64,000 bases of DNA, from contig CM063244.1 in NCBI GenBank assembly GCA_032158295.1, forward strand, positions 28,079,848 through 28,143,847. The letters run 5' to 3'. Shown in pieces: positions 13,701-28,700 of the stretch. The stretch's first letter is position 1. Each line of letters begins with the position of its first letter. The notes under the pieces were generated by a model that was not told the DNA's origin, did not search any database, and saw only the letters and a list, made by a program, of their open reading frames with translations. This DNA comes from Pycnopodia helianthoides. Its lineage: Eukaryota; Echinodermata; Asteroidea; Forcipulatida; Asteriidae. A program made the translations under genes and the position numbers.

Positions 13701-16700
13701 CCAGCCACACTAGTGGGGCTACTGGTAAAATCTACCAGCCACACTAGTGGGCCAACGATATGTACGTATCTTTACAGTAATTTTTCAGGGTTTTTTCGTG
13801 GCATTGAATAAAATGACAACATATAGAAAATCAGTAGATTAGTTGGTTGCATGACTGTGAAAAGGCAACAAAAAGAATACAATTTTAACTTTTCTTTTTA
13901 AAGCAGTACAATGAAATGAGCTGAAACTTACACCATTACTTCTTATTTTGTTTGAGCATTTAAAATTGTCTCTTATTTACACTGATATTCACAAACATTT
14001 TTAACCCAAAGGAATATTTCCAATAGCTTTCTGATTTTGGAACAACGTACAAAGTACACTGTGGAAAAGAACCCTGGAACATTTCCTTGTACAGAGATTT
14101 CATCTTGCAGTTTGAAGTTGGAAACCTTCAAATGACACCCAAGTTTCACCTACATGTAATTGGCATAGCATTCAACAACTATTTCGAAACAAGGAAACTG
14201 GTTTCTAAATGTTTATAACGACGACGTCCCAGTACCATGTCTAAAGCTCACTGAATGTATGGTGTATGAAAGTGTACTGGTACAAACTGTACATGGCAGT
14301 AGGGAGGTTAGAGAACTTGCAGCCCTCATATGTACAAAGTACAAATTACTCTGAGGTTCACAAGGTTTTTGCTTTTTTTGCCTGGCAATGTTTTTTTTAC
14401 CTCTGCTAGAAAATGGAGTCTCTTTTTGCCGAAGCAAATACATTATTAAGGCTGTTAATGCATCATGGATGGGGTAAGGGATTGTCAATATTACACATAC
14501 TCCCGACCCCCCGACCTTGCCCCGCCCAAATATTAATATTAAGAGGCCATTGAGAACTAATATTTTTAAATTTGAAATTTGTAACTTTTACCCCAAATGT
14601 TGTTGACACAATCACCCAAAGTTCAGACAAATAAATTTATAAATTTTATGTTTTCCTTTTCTTTTCTTTTTTTTTAAGAAAGAAAAATCAACATTTATAA
14701 ACCACTTGTAACAAAAAAAGAGTTAATTCTAAATGGTGCCAAATGTAAAATATTTATTTACTGTAAAACTGAAGTGAACATTTTCTTAAATTTGTTTAAT
14801 TTCCACACAATGCAGCATTTTATTCTTTATCTAACACTATCTTATAAATACAAGAAAGAAGTCTGTTTAGAATAAGATTCAGTACTTCAAGAAAAGTATT
14901 TTGAATGCTATCCAATTTATATATTTTTTCCTCAGTTATTCCCTTTTTCGATCAATTTTTGACCGGATGGTCGTCTATCACTGAAGGTAGCCAATGCCAA
15001 AAATGTGACGCCAACGGTTGCTGCGTTTCTGCATTTGAATGAAACAGCACTGTAGTCTAAACCCAACTGTATCTGACTGTTATTTGATGATCAACAAGAG
15101 CCGACCACGACTTGGAATGAGTCACTCCGTACGCAGGGTCTGCCCATTACTCAAAGATCTGTTTATATCCCATTGAGTCATTCCATCTCCGCAGACGCCG
15201 ATTCCACGCCGCGATGACGCTAATCTGTCAAATTATTCCCATTGTCCGAAATAATCAACGCGCCACCATTTCAACAGGTTTGTGTTCCTATCTTTTGATG
15301 ACTTGGACTTATATAGAAAGCACCAATAAATATCTATAAAGCCATTTCCGTGCATCGTTTGTAATTTGCCAGGCTCCCCCGACGTGGCGTGCTGAGTCCC
15401 GTGACAATGCCATGGCTGCAGATGTTGTTAGATTAAATCCAAATAACCCACGGCTGGATTGTATATATCCCGCAACGCCTGCAGCAGGACGGCAAGTCTT
15501 ACCCTGCACATCCTTTTTTTGAGGTTAGAGAAACACAATTCAGATACTGTAACCAAATTACACTCCACCACTATTTACCAGCACCCCCTGGGTAAAAAAG
15601 TTTGTATTTTGTGCTCATTGGTAACCCTTCCAGCAAGAAGATACTACACATAGGAACAGGGTGTGGGCAGCTGACCGTAACAACATGTGCCCAGGATACC
15701 ACTTTAATCTACCAAGGTTTTTGATAGCGGGGCTGTAAACCCTTTTATTTGATTATGACAAATTGCCGAACACAAGGCCATTCAAGGTGAAAGCTACAAG
15801 AAAAATCAAGGGAATTTTTCAACAGAGAGAGGATATCCGTTCATATTGCTCTCAAACCTGGAATTGATTGTAAGACTGTGAGAAACCTGATATCAGGTAG
15901 GAAGTTCCAAAGTGCAGTCAGTACGGAGAGAAAAAGCTATTTGAACAGCTCGCAGTATTTTGCCTCTGGAACAGATACAGCGAAGACGAAGAGAGTAACG
16001 GCATGAAGGTGCGAGTGATTTGGACTTGTTCCGGACTTGTCGTTATAGCATGAGGATTTTGCACTCTCTTGAGCCAGAATCTTTGCAAAGTGCAGCCCAC
16101 CAAATTTCAAATGCAGGTTCGACACACTTTGTTCTCGTTAGGGCAAGGCAGTCTGTCCTTATTAAAGGGCACCTCTCTGTGATAGAAATACAAATTTTAA
16201 ACTGGAACACTTAAAAGGGCACCAAGGCAATGACCAAAGGGCATTGAGACATCGCCTCCAGTGCCTCTGTAGAAGTCTCACACCAAAGGAAACGGATGCA
16301 GGGCCCATCTCCAATTTAAAAACAAACAACAAATGACCAAAGTAAAAAAAGTGCATACTACATCAAGCTTTATCAAATAATATTCATGTTACATCCCATT
16401 TATGCTGTGATATTTTTTTTTTTTTTTTTAAGGAAACTGTGGAGAGGTGTGTCATTTTGTTTTGCCCCAAGGAAAGTGTTTCATCGATACTGTGAGATGA
16501 ATCAGATAATCACCACACCCAGCTCCTGTATGACGGCATTCTGAAATACAATCTGCTCATCAACCAGCTATTTATTTGTCCCATTTCGTAGTACAGGAGA
16601 CTTAGCAACTGATGACAAAGGAATCAATAGAAGTGGGCTGTGTAGTCGGAGCAAGGGTAACTGGATCGGGGAGGAATATGAAACAATGGCCATCAGGTTC

Positions 16701-19700
16701 GATAGATGACACTGGGGAAGGGAGGAGAGGGTGGTTCAATGTTGGACGAGATCCAGCACTTCACGATAGTGAAAGGATGAGCACAAAATGATAAAAATGT
16801 GTCACAAACAAATTGTGGTGACTCATTCCTCACAGATCAACACGTCACATGAAGTCACATGAAATCAACGCAGTTTTGCTCTGTTTCTGGTTTTTGGCCT
16901 TGTTTGTGGATTTTGTTTCCTCTACAGTCCTTGCATTCTACGTGTTGAAAAGTGCCTCAACACAAGAGTCAAGAAGTACACAAACTCTACAAAGCTTTCA
17001 AATGTCTGTACAAATTTAGAAGCAAAAAGGACTTTTCATAGCAACCCACCTTTTTGTAGACATTATCAAGCCCCTCTCGGATGGTCCCAAAGTTGTTTGA
17101 AAGATTGTAGTTTAGACATTGGCTGAGTGTTGCATGCTGCTTGTATTGACTCCTTGTCATGTCTACCAGCGTGTTCCAGCACGTTGTGGTGGATGGAATC
17201 AACCCATCTTTGTCTTTCCTGAAAACAGATGTGAGTTAAACCCCAAAATTAATAATAATGATAATAATAGTTGGCTTCTTTTTCAGCGCTCGAATCCGCT
17301 CATGGCGCTGAAATCAGTATTATTAATAAGTCCGGCTGGTGAGTGAAATCAAAGATAAGGGAAACCCCCACGGTTACAAAAACTAGGTTTTGTTTAAGGT
17401 ACATTGTAGTAGTAGTAAATGCACTTGCCCCTTTAAAATACATTTTCATGCCATGTGTCACACGATAATTGCTTGATTTATTTCCAAGTGATGCAATGGT
17501 ACATGTAACTTCCTTTTATACATTTTTCGTTTCTGATCACAAGACAAAATCGTATGACAGACGTACATGTACAATGTAGACCCAGGTACAAATAATAAAA
17601 CATGTCATAATTTTATTTTGGTGTTAATTTGAGCTTAACCCTAACCATGTAAATGCAACAATATGCACCAAATGGTAATAGTTGTTGTACATGTAATCTG
17701 TTGCATTTGGCATCAACTGAGATGTCATTCTTCGACTGAATTCGTTGCATTTAACAGTCAAGTGACTTCATATTGGTGTTGCATTTTGTTGTATTTGACA
17801 GTCAACTCTAATTCATACCTTGATGGAATTTGTTGCATTTTAGCCAAGTCACACTACACTTATGTGCATACTGTTGCATTTAGCAGGGCAAACACCCTTG
17901 CTCAGTCCAACACAAGTTAACGTGCCTGCACAATGCAACAAAATCCCTTGTTGCATTTGGTTGCATTTGGCATGGTTCTCATTTCAACTGTGTTGCATTC
18001 TGTTGTATTTGGCAGGGTATGTAGACGGACCCTAATTCCGACATTGAAGAGTCTACATGTGTGGTGAAGCGTTGGGTGCAATGACTTTTCAGCTTAGTCA
18101 CTGAGGTAACCAGACTAAATGTGTCTGTTTGCGTGGGCTTTAAGAATATCGTCTATATTTGGTGAACAGAATGAAAGAGTTTAATCAAGTTCTTTTGCTC
18201 CGTCATGAAATGATGCTTGTTGAATATGAGACTATCGTTAATTTGTACTGATGCGTACATGTGTACATGTACATGTACATAGCAAAAACTAAAGAGTGGG
18301 GGGGGTGTTTATATGGCAGTGTCGCTTTCAAATCATCAGCGATTAAAAGACACTGGACAGTATTGGTAATTGTCAAAGACCAGTCTTCTCACTTGGTGTA
18401 TCTCAACATATGCACAAAATAAAAAATCTGTGAAAATTGAAGTTGCGAGATAATAATGGAAGAAAAAACACCCTTGTCACAGGAAGTTGTGTGCTTTCAG
18501 ATGCTTGATTTCGAGACCTCACGCGTGAGGTCTCAAAATCAATTCAAATATTTTACTGAGAAATTACTTCTTTCGCAAAAACTACGTTACTTCAGAGGGA
18601 GCCGTTTCTCACAATGTTTTATACTATCAACAGCTCTCCATTGCTCGTTACCAAGTAAGTTTTTATGCTAACAATTATTTTGAGTAACTATCAATAGTGT
18701 CCAGTGCCTTTAAGAGGGAATGTTATTGTATGTAACATGACACTGTAAGACTTGATTCAACCCTGTTTTATGAAACTCAAAACGGTTACAATTTCTTGAA
18801 ACGATACGGGTGATTTGCAATACAGGTGAGGCCAATTTTGGCACTGCATCATGGGAAAGGTTTTCAGTCCTCTAGCAGTGCCCGCCAAATGACCCCCGAT
18901 TGTTTAAGTTCATTTGTGGTTTGCATAGCATCAAGGTTGTATTTGTCTGTGTTTACGGCATACATGTAGGCATGGTCTGTTTTGTGCTCGGCAGGTTAAT
19001 ATTTGTCACATTCATGTCAGCCATTTGCATTTACCCCAAACTGCCTGTGCGTTAGTGAGCTGTGAGTGTGATTATTCCTAGCTGAACGCTTCGGGATTTA
19101 GCCTTTCTGAGGTAAACTGTAGAGGATGCACTGCATTAAGAAACGCCTAGATGTAGTGCCATCTTTGTACCAAGTAAACTTTACGCAGTTCATTTCAGCA
19201 GTTCATTTCTTTTCATGATTAAAGTCTGCTCTTGTTATAAAGAGCACCGTTAATTATGAAGAGGTTCTGTTTATAAAGAGGTTCTGTTTATAAAGAGGTT
19301 CTGTTTATAAAGAGGTTCTGTTTATATAAAGAGTACACTCTGAAGTCTCTCATTCCTGCTTTGTGTTTCCTGGTTTGGCTGTCCTCTTATAACAACGTTC
19401 CTGTTATAAAGAGGCAAGCTGGCCAGTCCCAGCGATCTCGTTAAATCACGAGTCAACTGTACGCTGTACCCTTTAAGTTCACCTCAACCTTTACCAAACA
19501 TCACTCCTGTATCTTACGAAAGCCTTTACCCCTAACCCACTGGAAGAATGTACGTCGTGCGCCAAACAACACTGCTGGAATTTGTTGTGTTTTCACCGGC
19601 AACCTCTAACCCAACACACTGTATCTTGTTTAAGGTTTTACCCCCCCCAACCTTTATACCCAGAGAAAGGGCAGGCATTTACCCACTGCAAATATGGATG

Positions 19701-22700
19701 TACACATCACGTGCTACCTGCTGAGAAGTGTCACATCCAATGAATGAACAGTCAGTGCACACAAGCAGAGGGTTCGCTCGGTGCTGTCCTTACATGCCGT
19801 GTTTGCACAGGAAAGCCCTTTTATGGCCACACGATACGAGAGAAGAAAAATAACCCACTCGGGCAGAATGATTCTGAATGCATCAATACATTTTTTTTTA
19901 CGTAAGGTGAAAATTGTAAGCCATGAATATAAATTTGCATATATCCAAATGAAGGGCGTAGACTCCGATAATAATATTGATTTTGATCCAATATGGCCTC
20001 TGTTCCCTCTGTGAAAAACTCAACATTTCAATACTTTTGGATTGAACTAAGTCTTTCATAGAAATTAAATTTACAGTATCCAGACTTGTGTTCTGCAAGC
20101 TGTACTACCCACAATACAAACAGTGAAATAGGTGGATTGCCCAAAACTCACTCAAAGTCATTTGTTTGAATTTGAAATTTACACTTTTACATTATATATA
20201 CCACATGACCATCAGTTTTAATTTAACTACGGCAGTAAGTGAACCAAACTAAACTGCTCGTTAAAAACATTTGCCAGTTTTGTTCTGACCTCATCAGGCC
20301 TGGAATTTCATTTTTGAGAGGGCGAGGCCATTTTAATTTTGCAAAATGACATTTCCATTGGAAAATCTTAAAGTCTTTGGGAAACTTTTGAGGGGGGAAC
20401 CAAGGCCAAGACCAGGGCCCAATTTCATAGAGCTGCTTAAGCACCAAAAAGGAGCAAAGCACAACAAAATTATGCTTACCAGAATAAGGTTACCAGCCAA
20501 AATACCGAGTCACATGCACCATTTCTGACTGGTATTCTGCTTATTTTTGCTAAGCAAAATTTTTTGCTTAAGCAGCTCTATGAAATTGGGCCCAGTGCAG
20601 CAGAGGCCATGGTCTCCCTTGCCCTCCATGTAATTCCAGGCCCAATGTCTCGTATCTTGTCTTGTAGGAAAAACAACCCGCATGCATCGCTCAATAAGGG
20701 TTTTCCTATCAAGTCTCGCTTTAACAATATTGATTTACTTGGAAGGAAAAAAAGATTGACTGCATCATCGCTACACAATGAAACCAACTTACTGTACAGC
20801 TTTCTGCCTCCTTGTCAGCCGCTCGTGAAGTCGTTCAAGGTTCTTGGCATATTCCATCTCCACCTCAGCCCGCTGCTTGAAGTATTCCTGGAAGTCTTGG
20901 AGTTGTTCCCGTTGGGCATCATAGCGATTATCTAAGGATCTCAGTTGGTCAGTAAGTCTTTGACGAATATCTGCAAGAAGATGAAACCATATTTCTTTGA
21001 AAAAGGTAATTGCTAGACTTGACTCATGTGTCTGTTTCTAGAGGAATGTGGTGTGTTTTGAAGCAACTCAGTTGGTCCGTTTCCTCGGAAAGGTTGCATT
21101 CCATTTCTCATTCAGGCAATCTGTTGGTGAATGTGGTAGCTGTGTCTTACCTACCAGCAAGCAATATCCATCAATTATTTTTGTAATTATCAGACTCAAA
21201 AGAATGGCTGAAGCTGACTATTAAATTTTCAGCTTTTTCCATCTGTCTCATTGTAGCATAGACCAAGGTTGTACAACTGAAATATATAAATGTTTTCAAG
21301 TGTTCATAATATATCTGGGTTTTTCGTCGTAAAAAGTCTGGAAATCCTTTTCAAATTAAAGGTCAAAGGTTCTCAAAATATACATTTTACAAACAAAAAA
21401 AATAACAAACTTAAGCAGAAAATGTCTTCATTTTTTAATGAAAAAGTAGCCATTTTGAAAAATAATAATAACAGCAAATGCCGCCATCATCGAGGTCAAA
21501 CACTGGAACAACCCTCGGCCAATGACAGGTCTTACTGTACATGTACCTGGTGAAGGCACTTGTTAAAATTGTAACGTCACGCAAGGGGTGATGGGTGCTA
21601 CAACACATTTTACCATTATGGTTAAGCCAGCAATGCATTTGAGTGCCTTGTGGAGGCCTTACTTCAAATTGACACACCATCTAATCAATTTTGTAGCAAG
21701 TGCACAATTTCCTATTTGTTGCAAATTTACCGCAAGTTTTGATAATATCCTCATTTTAAAATCCTGGCCAATCACCATTTTGAGGTACATATATAGTGGA
21801 CACATGACCCAATTAGAATTGGGTAAATTTGTCTATTACACCCAAACCAAACAGTGCACTCCTATAGATAGTTCCCAGTAGACGGCCATCTTTACGGGCA
21901 AATTGCATTTTGGCTTGCAGGTGCGTCAAACGCTCAACTTATTAAAGCAGCCGCGTTGTTCACTGACCAATCTGCAATGAGTTTCCTGAAATGCGCGCGT
22001 GTTGCACGCCGTTCTCACACGAAACGCACGACTGTTTGTTCTAAACTGCCCGTAAAGATGGCCGATTTATGTCACACTGCAACCTATCTATAGTGTCCGC
22101 CATATCTCAGAAAGGCTAATGTTTACTTCTTCCGTGGTTCATCCCAGAGTTTCAGTGGTCCTGGATATGAAGATACTCCAACAATCAGCCGTGATTGAAC
22201 ACAGTTCGAATGTGTCAACGCGCACCAAGTATTCGAATCACAAGCCAGGGTGGCTTTATACGTCATGAGGAAGAATCCCGAGTAAATGAAGGCGCCGAGA
22301 ATATGTCGTATCGTAATCATCACCAGCCAATTGCATCAACACTAGCTTTCAGTTGGCCTGGTAAATGTCCAGTATCTACAGTTTAGGTAATCAAACCCCA
22401 GCAGACTACTTGTCAAGCACGCCTCGCCATTTCTCAAACAAGCTAATCAATTTTTTTCCTGTTTGTAGAATGTACTTTTTCATGATTATTTTGTCTAAAC
22501 TTGAATGTTTGGCACCCTGAACATTGGAGAGTGCTAGATACCGCACTGCATTATTATCCACACACATCCAACAGACTCCAATTATCTGTACTTTTAGGAG
22601 TAAATGTTTGGTGTACAAGCTAACTGCGTAACATTACAGTAATCTCCAATAAGGTTTGGTTTCTGTACTTCTACAGTTCAACATGCATTGTACAAAAATG

Positions 22701-25700
22701 TAATCATTAATCCTGAAAAGCCTAACTTCTCAATATATTTTCTGCCAAAGTGAAGGGATTAGGAGGACTTGGGATATCAGGGCAATGCAGTGAAGGCGGA
22801 TCTAGAAGGCTAAAGGATTTGGGCCATAATGGATTTCTGCTGTGAGAGGATTTGGAAGGAATTTGGCTATCACTTTATCAGGTTATTTTTGATACAAGGG
22901 GAAATAGAAGGGTTTGGGCCGTACGCAGCTTGGCCAAAATGGGATTATGAAGGATATATATGGGCTGTCGTGATGATGAAGCCTGTCACAGAAGGATTTT
23001 AGAAGGATTTGGGACCTTTCAGCTTTTAACTCTCAACTTCTGAAGGACAGGAGGATTTGGGTTCATCGTCTGGGGTCATGTGGGTTTCCCTACAAAATGT
23101 CAGCCCTGAAATGATGTACGCTTTATATGGACCTTTATCATGCTGCCACCATCTTGGTCATGTTCCCTGTATCAAATAACAGTAATGAATGCTAATATCC
23201 ATTTTCTAAAATGGAACCAGCCTTGGTTTAGATACAATGATTTGGATTTGAGAAAAATCAAGATGGACGCACCATGATAAAGTTCTATTACTGGTAATAC
23301 ACATACTGCACTAATAATATTTTCCTATCTCAGCTAAAAAAAACTTCCATGAAGTTACTGCAATATGATGAGAATTAACAACATTAAAATGTACTTTTGA
23401 AAGCACAAATTGTATGGTCTCTTTACTGTCTGCTACATACACACATACACGTACTACACCAAATGCCAAATTCCAAAGTACAGTAATGTGATTTGTTCTG
23501 ACATTTTCAAAAAGTCATCTTTATTCTTGCAACAAGTTTTTTTTTTACTTTCTTGTAAGATGTAGTTTTGATGCATAAAAATTCTAGCATGACGGTTGCT
23601 TAGACTTGACTACAAATCCAATCCCATCTAATCACACAACCCTGCTACACTACACCCACATAATGTGCATTGCATTGTACATGATTTATTACTTGAATGC
23701 CCCAGCAGGGTTAAACGAAGATGGGTCCCTGGATACAGACTATCACATTGACTGATGAAACATTTGTCTTAATATGGAAAAAGCAGTGTATGCCTAGAAT
23801 TTCAAAGAGGTAATGGAAACCTTGCTTCTGTTTGCTTGGTACGGGCCGTCAAGATGATGACACTCAAACTATTTCCTGCACATGAACTGTATTTTTTTAA
23901 GTGTAAGTGCGTGATTAAAATTTGATAGAAAGTGGTCTTGGCTTTTTGCCCATTCAAACATGAAACTCCAGTCCTGAAAGAGCAAAACTGCCATTGCCAA
24001 TGTGCAAGCTATTTAAAATATAAACGCAGACCCCCAACAAAGGTCAGGCTGCTGAATTGGCATTGAATCATTCATTATAATAGTACATGTATTCTTGGAA
24101 CACGCAGAGTTTCAACAAAGCCTCTAAGCAGACATTTTCTGCTTACTGAGCAGCCCTTAGCAGGGTTTCTGTTTCATAACCACATTGCTAAACAAGGGAC
24201 CAATTTCATAAAGCCTGTAAGCAGTTCTTGTCAGCAGATGAGGGACACAGCAATGCAAATCCATTGTGAAGTTAACACCCACAAACTGCTGTCAAATCTT
24301 TCCTTGTATAGTTTATGAATTACACTTAGATTTTCTTTCTATAAAGTATGCATCCAAATTTGCTTATCGGTATTAAAACTGATAATGAAACTAGGCCTAG
24401 ATGGCCAGTTGTTGGGAATGTACAGTAGGGCCTACATTATGTGAACTGAAACCACAACACACTCATCAAAATCAAAACAATCATAGTGCAGAAACCTCCT
24501 CCAGAGTAAGCTCGCACTAAGCCAGAAACAGTGAGGCGATCCCCTTCTCTTTAAAAACGATAAGTGTAATGAGTTCTCTCACCGGAATTACACAACACAC
24601 AGGACCTACAGCTTTACGTCCCATCCGAAGGATGAAGCGATAATAAATGGTGAAGTGTCTTGCCTATGGACAAGACCCAGACTCGAACCCACACTCTGCT
24701 GAGCAGAAACACCAGAGCTTTTAGTCGGGTGCCCTTAACCGCTAGACCGCGACGTGCTTGGTATCATCGTGTACACAAAAACTAGACCCATTCCAAATAA
24801 CATAAATGAAGTTAATGTGTCAATTCTTAAATCCATCTCTTTGAAAACTGTTCAATTTCTGAAGAGTGACATATAAAACGTGTCCTTAGAATTCCCATAA
24901 TAATCTCACCCCTTAAAAAAAACCTGCCGAGCGTGCCACAGAGACAAGCTCACTCGACTGTGGCCTATGAAATGATTTATACACATTCTATAAATACCGC
25001 ACACATTCTCCATACAAAGCCACTAAGAAAATCTTACTAGAGTATTATTTTATCAATAAACACAGCTTGTAATGGTAAGCATATTGCAATAAAAATTGAA
25101 CTCCCACCGGGCTCCCGTACATTAGACGATGAAATCGGTGATGAAAGATTAGTTCACTGTGAGTTTCACCATTGGCTGTGCAGTCTACACTGGTTGAATG
25201 CATGGAATTTGATAGCGAACACTTACAATTTACATATGAAATGATAAACTGACAAAGAATGTAACTTATGCTCAGCGCATTATCCAATCATATGATTAAT
25301 TTGTTATTATTGTGGGGCTACACCTGCGTATTACGCATACAATATGATGATTGTTATACACAATACATTGTTTCCGTCCGGGAAAAAATTGATTTCCATC
25401 AAAGAAACAAAAACAACTGTAAATTTTCACTGTCAAAGGTGATGTTGTACACAATTGTACACCCAATTAAGACATGAAGAGAAAAAATTGATACACATGT
25501 AATACACAAATGTACACATGCCATTTGTTGGTGTAAACAAATTAATTTTACCAGTATTTATTGATATGCGCATTACAGTATTATTATTTCTACTTTTAAT
25601 TGGTTTTTTGTTCTTTTGTCTTTGTTTTGTTTTTGTTCGTTTTGTTGTTGTTGTTGTTGTTTGTTTGGTGTGAGTTTTTTTTTGAGGGGGGATTCTTCTT

Positions 25701-28700
25701 GGCTTCAAGTTCAAGTTACAGAAAGAACATCACCCCAACAATCAAGCTCAACAATGGCTTCAATTTAGTGCCAGGAATGTAGTATGAAAATGACAAATCC
25801 AGAAAATTGGATGACAATTTTCTTTTGAAATGAAGCTGGTGTGGAAACGAAGCTCCCTGAATGCACAGAATGTTACATTTTAGAGGTTTACAGGCTCTCT
25901 ACATCATTTCAAATAGACATCTTAAGGTCAGGGCCCAATTTCATAGAGCTGCTTAAGCAGAAAATATAGCTTAACAATTTTCTACTAAGCAGAAATGAGC
26001 AGGATACCAGTCGCAGATTGTACATGTGAAATGGCATTTTGGCTGGTAACCTTATTCTGGTAAGCATAATTTTGTTGTGCTCAGCTACTTTTTATGCTTA
26101 AGCAGCTCTATGAAATTGGGCCCGGCCGGTCATAACAGGAGCCTTTTCATCTCTGTCATGGCAAGTTTGCCTCTTCCAGGAAACTCAAAAACAAATCCTG
26201 ACAAATCACATGCCTCCAAATGCCTGACATCTACACTGTAGGGAACATTAGGAAGTAATCAAATTTATTCCTACAAAAGTACACAGACTTGCCGGTTGTC
26301 AACCGTGTATAAATCTCTTTCTGGAGGAGTGTTGGCTCTGAGAACAGCCGGCGTGGTCTTGACATTTCAAACAGTATACTCTGCTCGACTTTAAGAGGAA
26401 TCTTCAGTGATATGCACTTTTTTTAACATTACGAGTCAAAAAGTTGACATGAGCAAAATAATAATGTACACTCTCCATTTATTGTACATAAAATGTACAC
26501 TGTGTAATATATCCAAACTTAATCACACTATTTAGTTATACTCTGTGAAGACATGTGACACACAGATCTTGTAACCTATATAAAATTATCAATCAAGTTT
26601 TTACTAGAATTAATTAATTACACCACTTGTTTATGCTAAACTCTTTGTTAAATCGTTTCCCCCTCAGATTTAAACAAGAAAAATCTGAGAAAGTGTGTCT
26701 TTTTGTTAACAATTTAAAGATCACATTATTACCTTGAGATATCGCCCTGGTTGACTGCAGGCAGAGGTTCTTCATTATAACAAAAAAACAAACCTCCCGG
26801 AGTTTGATACGGTGTGTACATAAACCGAGACCACAGAACACAAAACAGCCAACGCTGCAGAGTAAAACTCACACCTCAGTGTGCTGCACTGCATCCAAGC
26901 GCCAAATGACGGCCAAACAGCGGTGAGCCAACTGCCCAGTTCTGATATGATGCACCATGCATCATCATCATCCTCCTCCACGACTCCCGTGTTGACAACC
27001 ACCAAGATTGCTTTGTGCTCGCATCAGTCTGGCTCCGGGGCTAGTCTAAATATTATTAGCTGCATGAATAATAGGGGGGGAGGAGGGGAGTCTGAAACCA
27101 GCAGGCTCCTCTGCCGACCGACCGAGCGGCTCAGAGGCCCTGCTTCGGGCCAACTCTGCTGCAACAACAGCTCAGTATCACACACACACAACTCTGATTT
27201 TATTGTTTGAAAGCTGACACACAAGGGACTTTACAACGTGGTAGCACTGTTAATTATCTTCAGGGACTTTTTTGTTCTGCTAGATATTCTTTTCTCCCTG
27301 GGTCATAATCAGCTGGACGGTTCTTTATTTTGCCTCATTCCCCCCCCCCCAATCATTTAGAGCTACATGTATCTCGGCTGACTCAATTATCTGGTTTAAC
27401 TGGATCACATACCCTGCAGCAGTGGGCGTCTAATTCACCTTTAATTCTAACTTTCTATTTCAGATCCAATTCAGCTCTCATCAGAAATTTAAGGGCACCC
27501 CAAAATCTGTTTGATTTTTATCAACATAATCATGAGGCAAAATACAGCAAAAAAAATTTAGTTTCCAAACATTTTGAGCATTTTTTTTTACTGTTTTTTG
27601 GTTGAATTGATTCCGGAAGTGGGGCATTTTTACAAACTTGTTATCAAACGTACCAAAATGTTTATTTTAAAAAACGGAAACAATTAATAAATTTCCGACC
27701 TACAGACCCTATTTTTAAATGGCATGTACCCGGAAACTGAATATTTTCTTTTAAGGCCTGACCACACTCATTCACAAAATATAAATAAATACAGCAATTA
27801 ACATTCTATTTTGACATGTAGACAAAGCGTACACTGCTACTTTTTGGCTGCGTTACAGTGCAGTACACACAAACAGGACATTAAACCTTGTGAATGCAGA
27901 CATTTCTAAGCATTGAAAAAAGTGCATGGGGGGTCAACAAATTCCTGACCACAGTAGTACGTCATGACCATTGAATCCATCATGATGGGGACACGGTTCA
28001 GAGCTTTTTGTGAATGCTACCTTTTTGGGGGGGTCATGAAACACTGATCAAAATGATATTTTTTACATTAGAAAATTATCCCCCCCCCCCCCGTACATCC
28101 TACATGTAAACTGTTTTCATTTGGATACGTACATGTACATAACATTTCCTTTTGTTTTTTCCTTACACTGATGTGTGATCACTGTATACCCAAGGCTGTC
28201 AGAGTGCTTTTCAAGCCCAGAGGAAAATCAAACCACAATACCACAGACTCTAACGCAGAAATATTTCAAGCAATAATTTCTGCTTAAAGGCCCTGTACAC
28301 TATTGGTAAGATCGAAAAACACAATGTTTACAGATTCACACATAACTTACATGATTTAAAGTAAGTAATGGTAGAAAGGGTGAAAATATTTCTGCCTAAA
28401 AAGCTATCGTTTCTGAGAAACGAGTAAAACAATAGTAATTATCGCGATAATTTGAAAAAACAGAAAACACATAAGATCTCTTTTCACTATTTTCTCGTGA
28501 CCTCGATGACCAATTGAGCTCAAACTTTCACAGGTTCGTTTGTTCATGCATATGTTTAATCACACAAAATGTGGACACTGATTTTGAGCTGTTACCAAAA
28601 GTATACAATACCTTTAAGCAGCTCTATGAAATTGGGCCAAGGAAAGGACTTTGCTTACCACACATTGGTGTAAGGTCAAACCAACAATAATATTCTTCAT

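Larger units (their letters stand above)
9033..17049. other. SRGAP intron 3: noncoding, two tandem arrays and several elements
   Basis: Contains an inverted-repeat element (9270-9556), a TTAA element (11055-11447), a 108-bp tandem triplet (12421-12743), a CACTAGTGGGGC minisatellite (13262-13752), a low-repeat GC-richer block (about 15120-15480) and a GGGCACCAAGG-type repeat (about 16130-16290). No exon was recognised. Confidence 0.55.
17219..20792. other. SRGAP intron 2: noncoding
   Basis: Contains a degenerate GTTGCATTTGGCA array (about 17660-18015), a TTAA element (18343-18713), a 17-bp tandem repeat (19258-19335), and a composite of two elements (20296-20645). Nothing coding was recognised. 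Confidence 0.55.

Noticed and set aside
25600..25782. Plus-strand frame starting with a phenylalanine/leucine/valine run
   Set aside because: It is a translation of a TTG/TTTG microsatellite and T-rich DNA.
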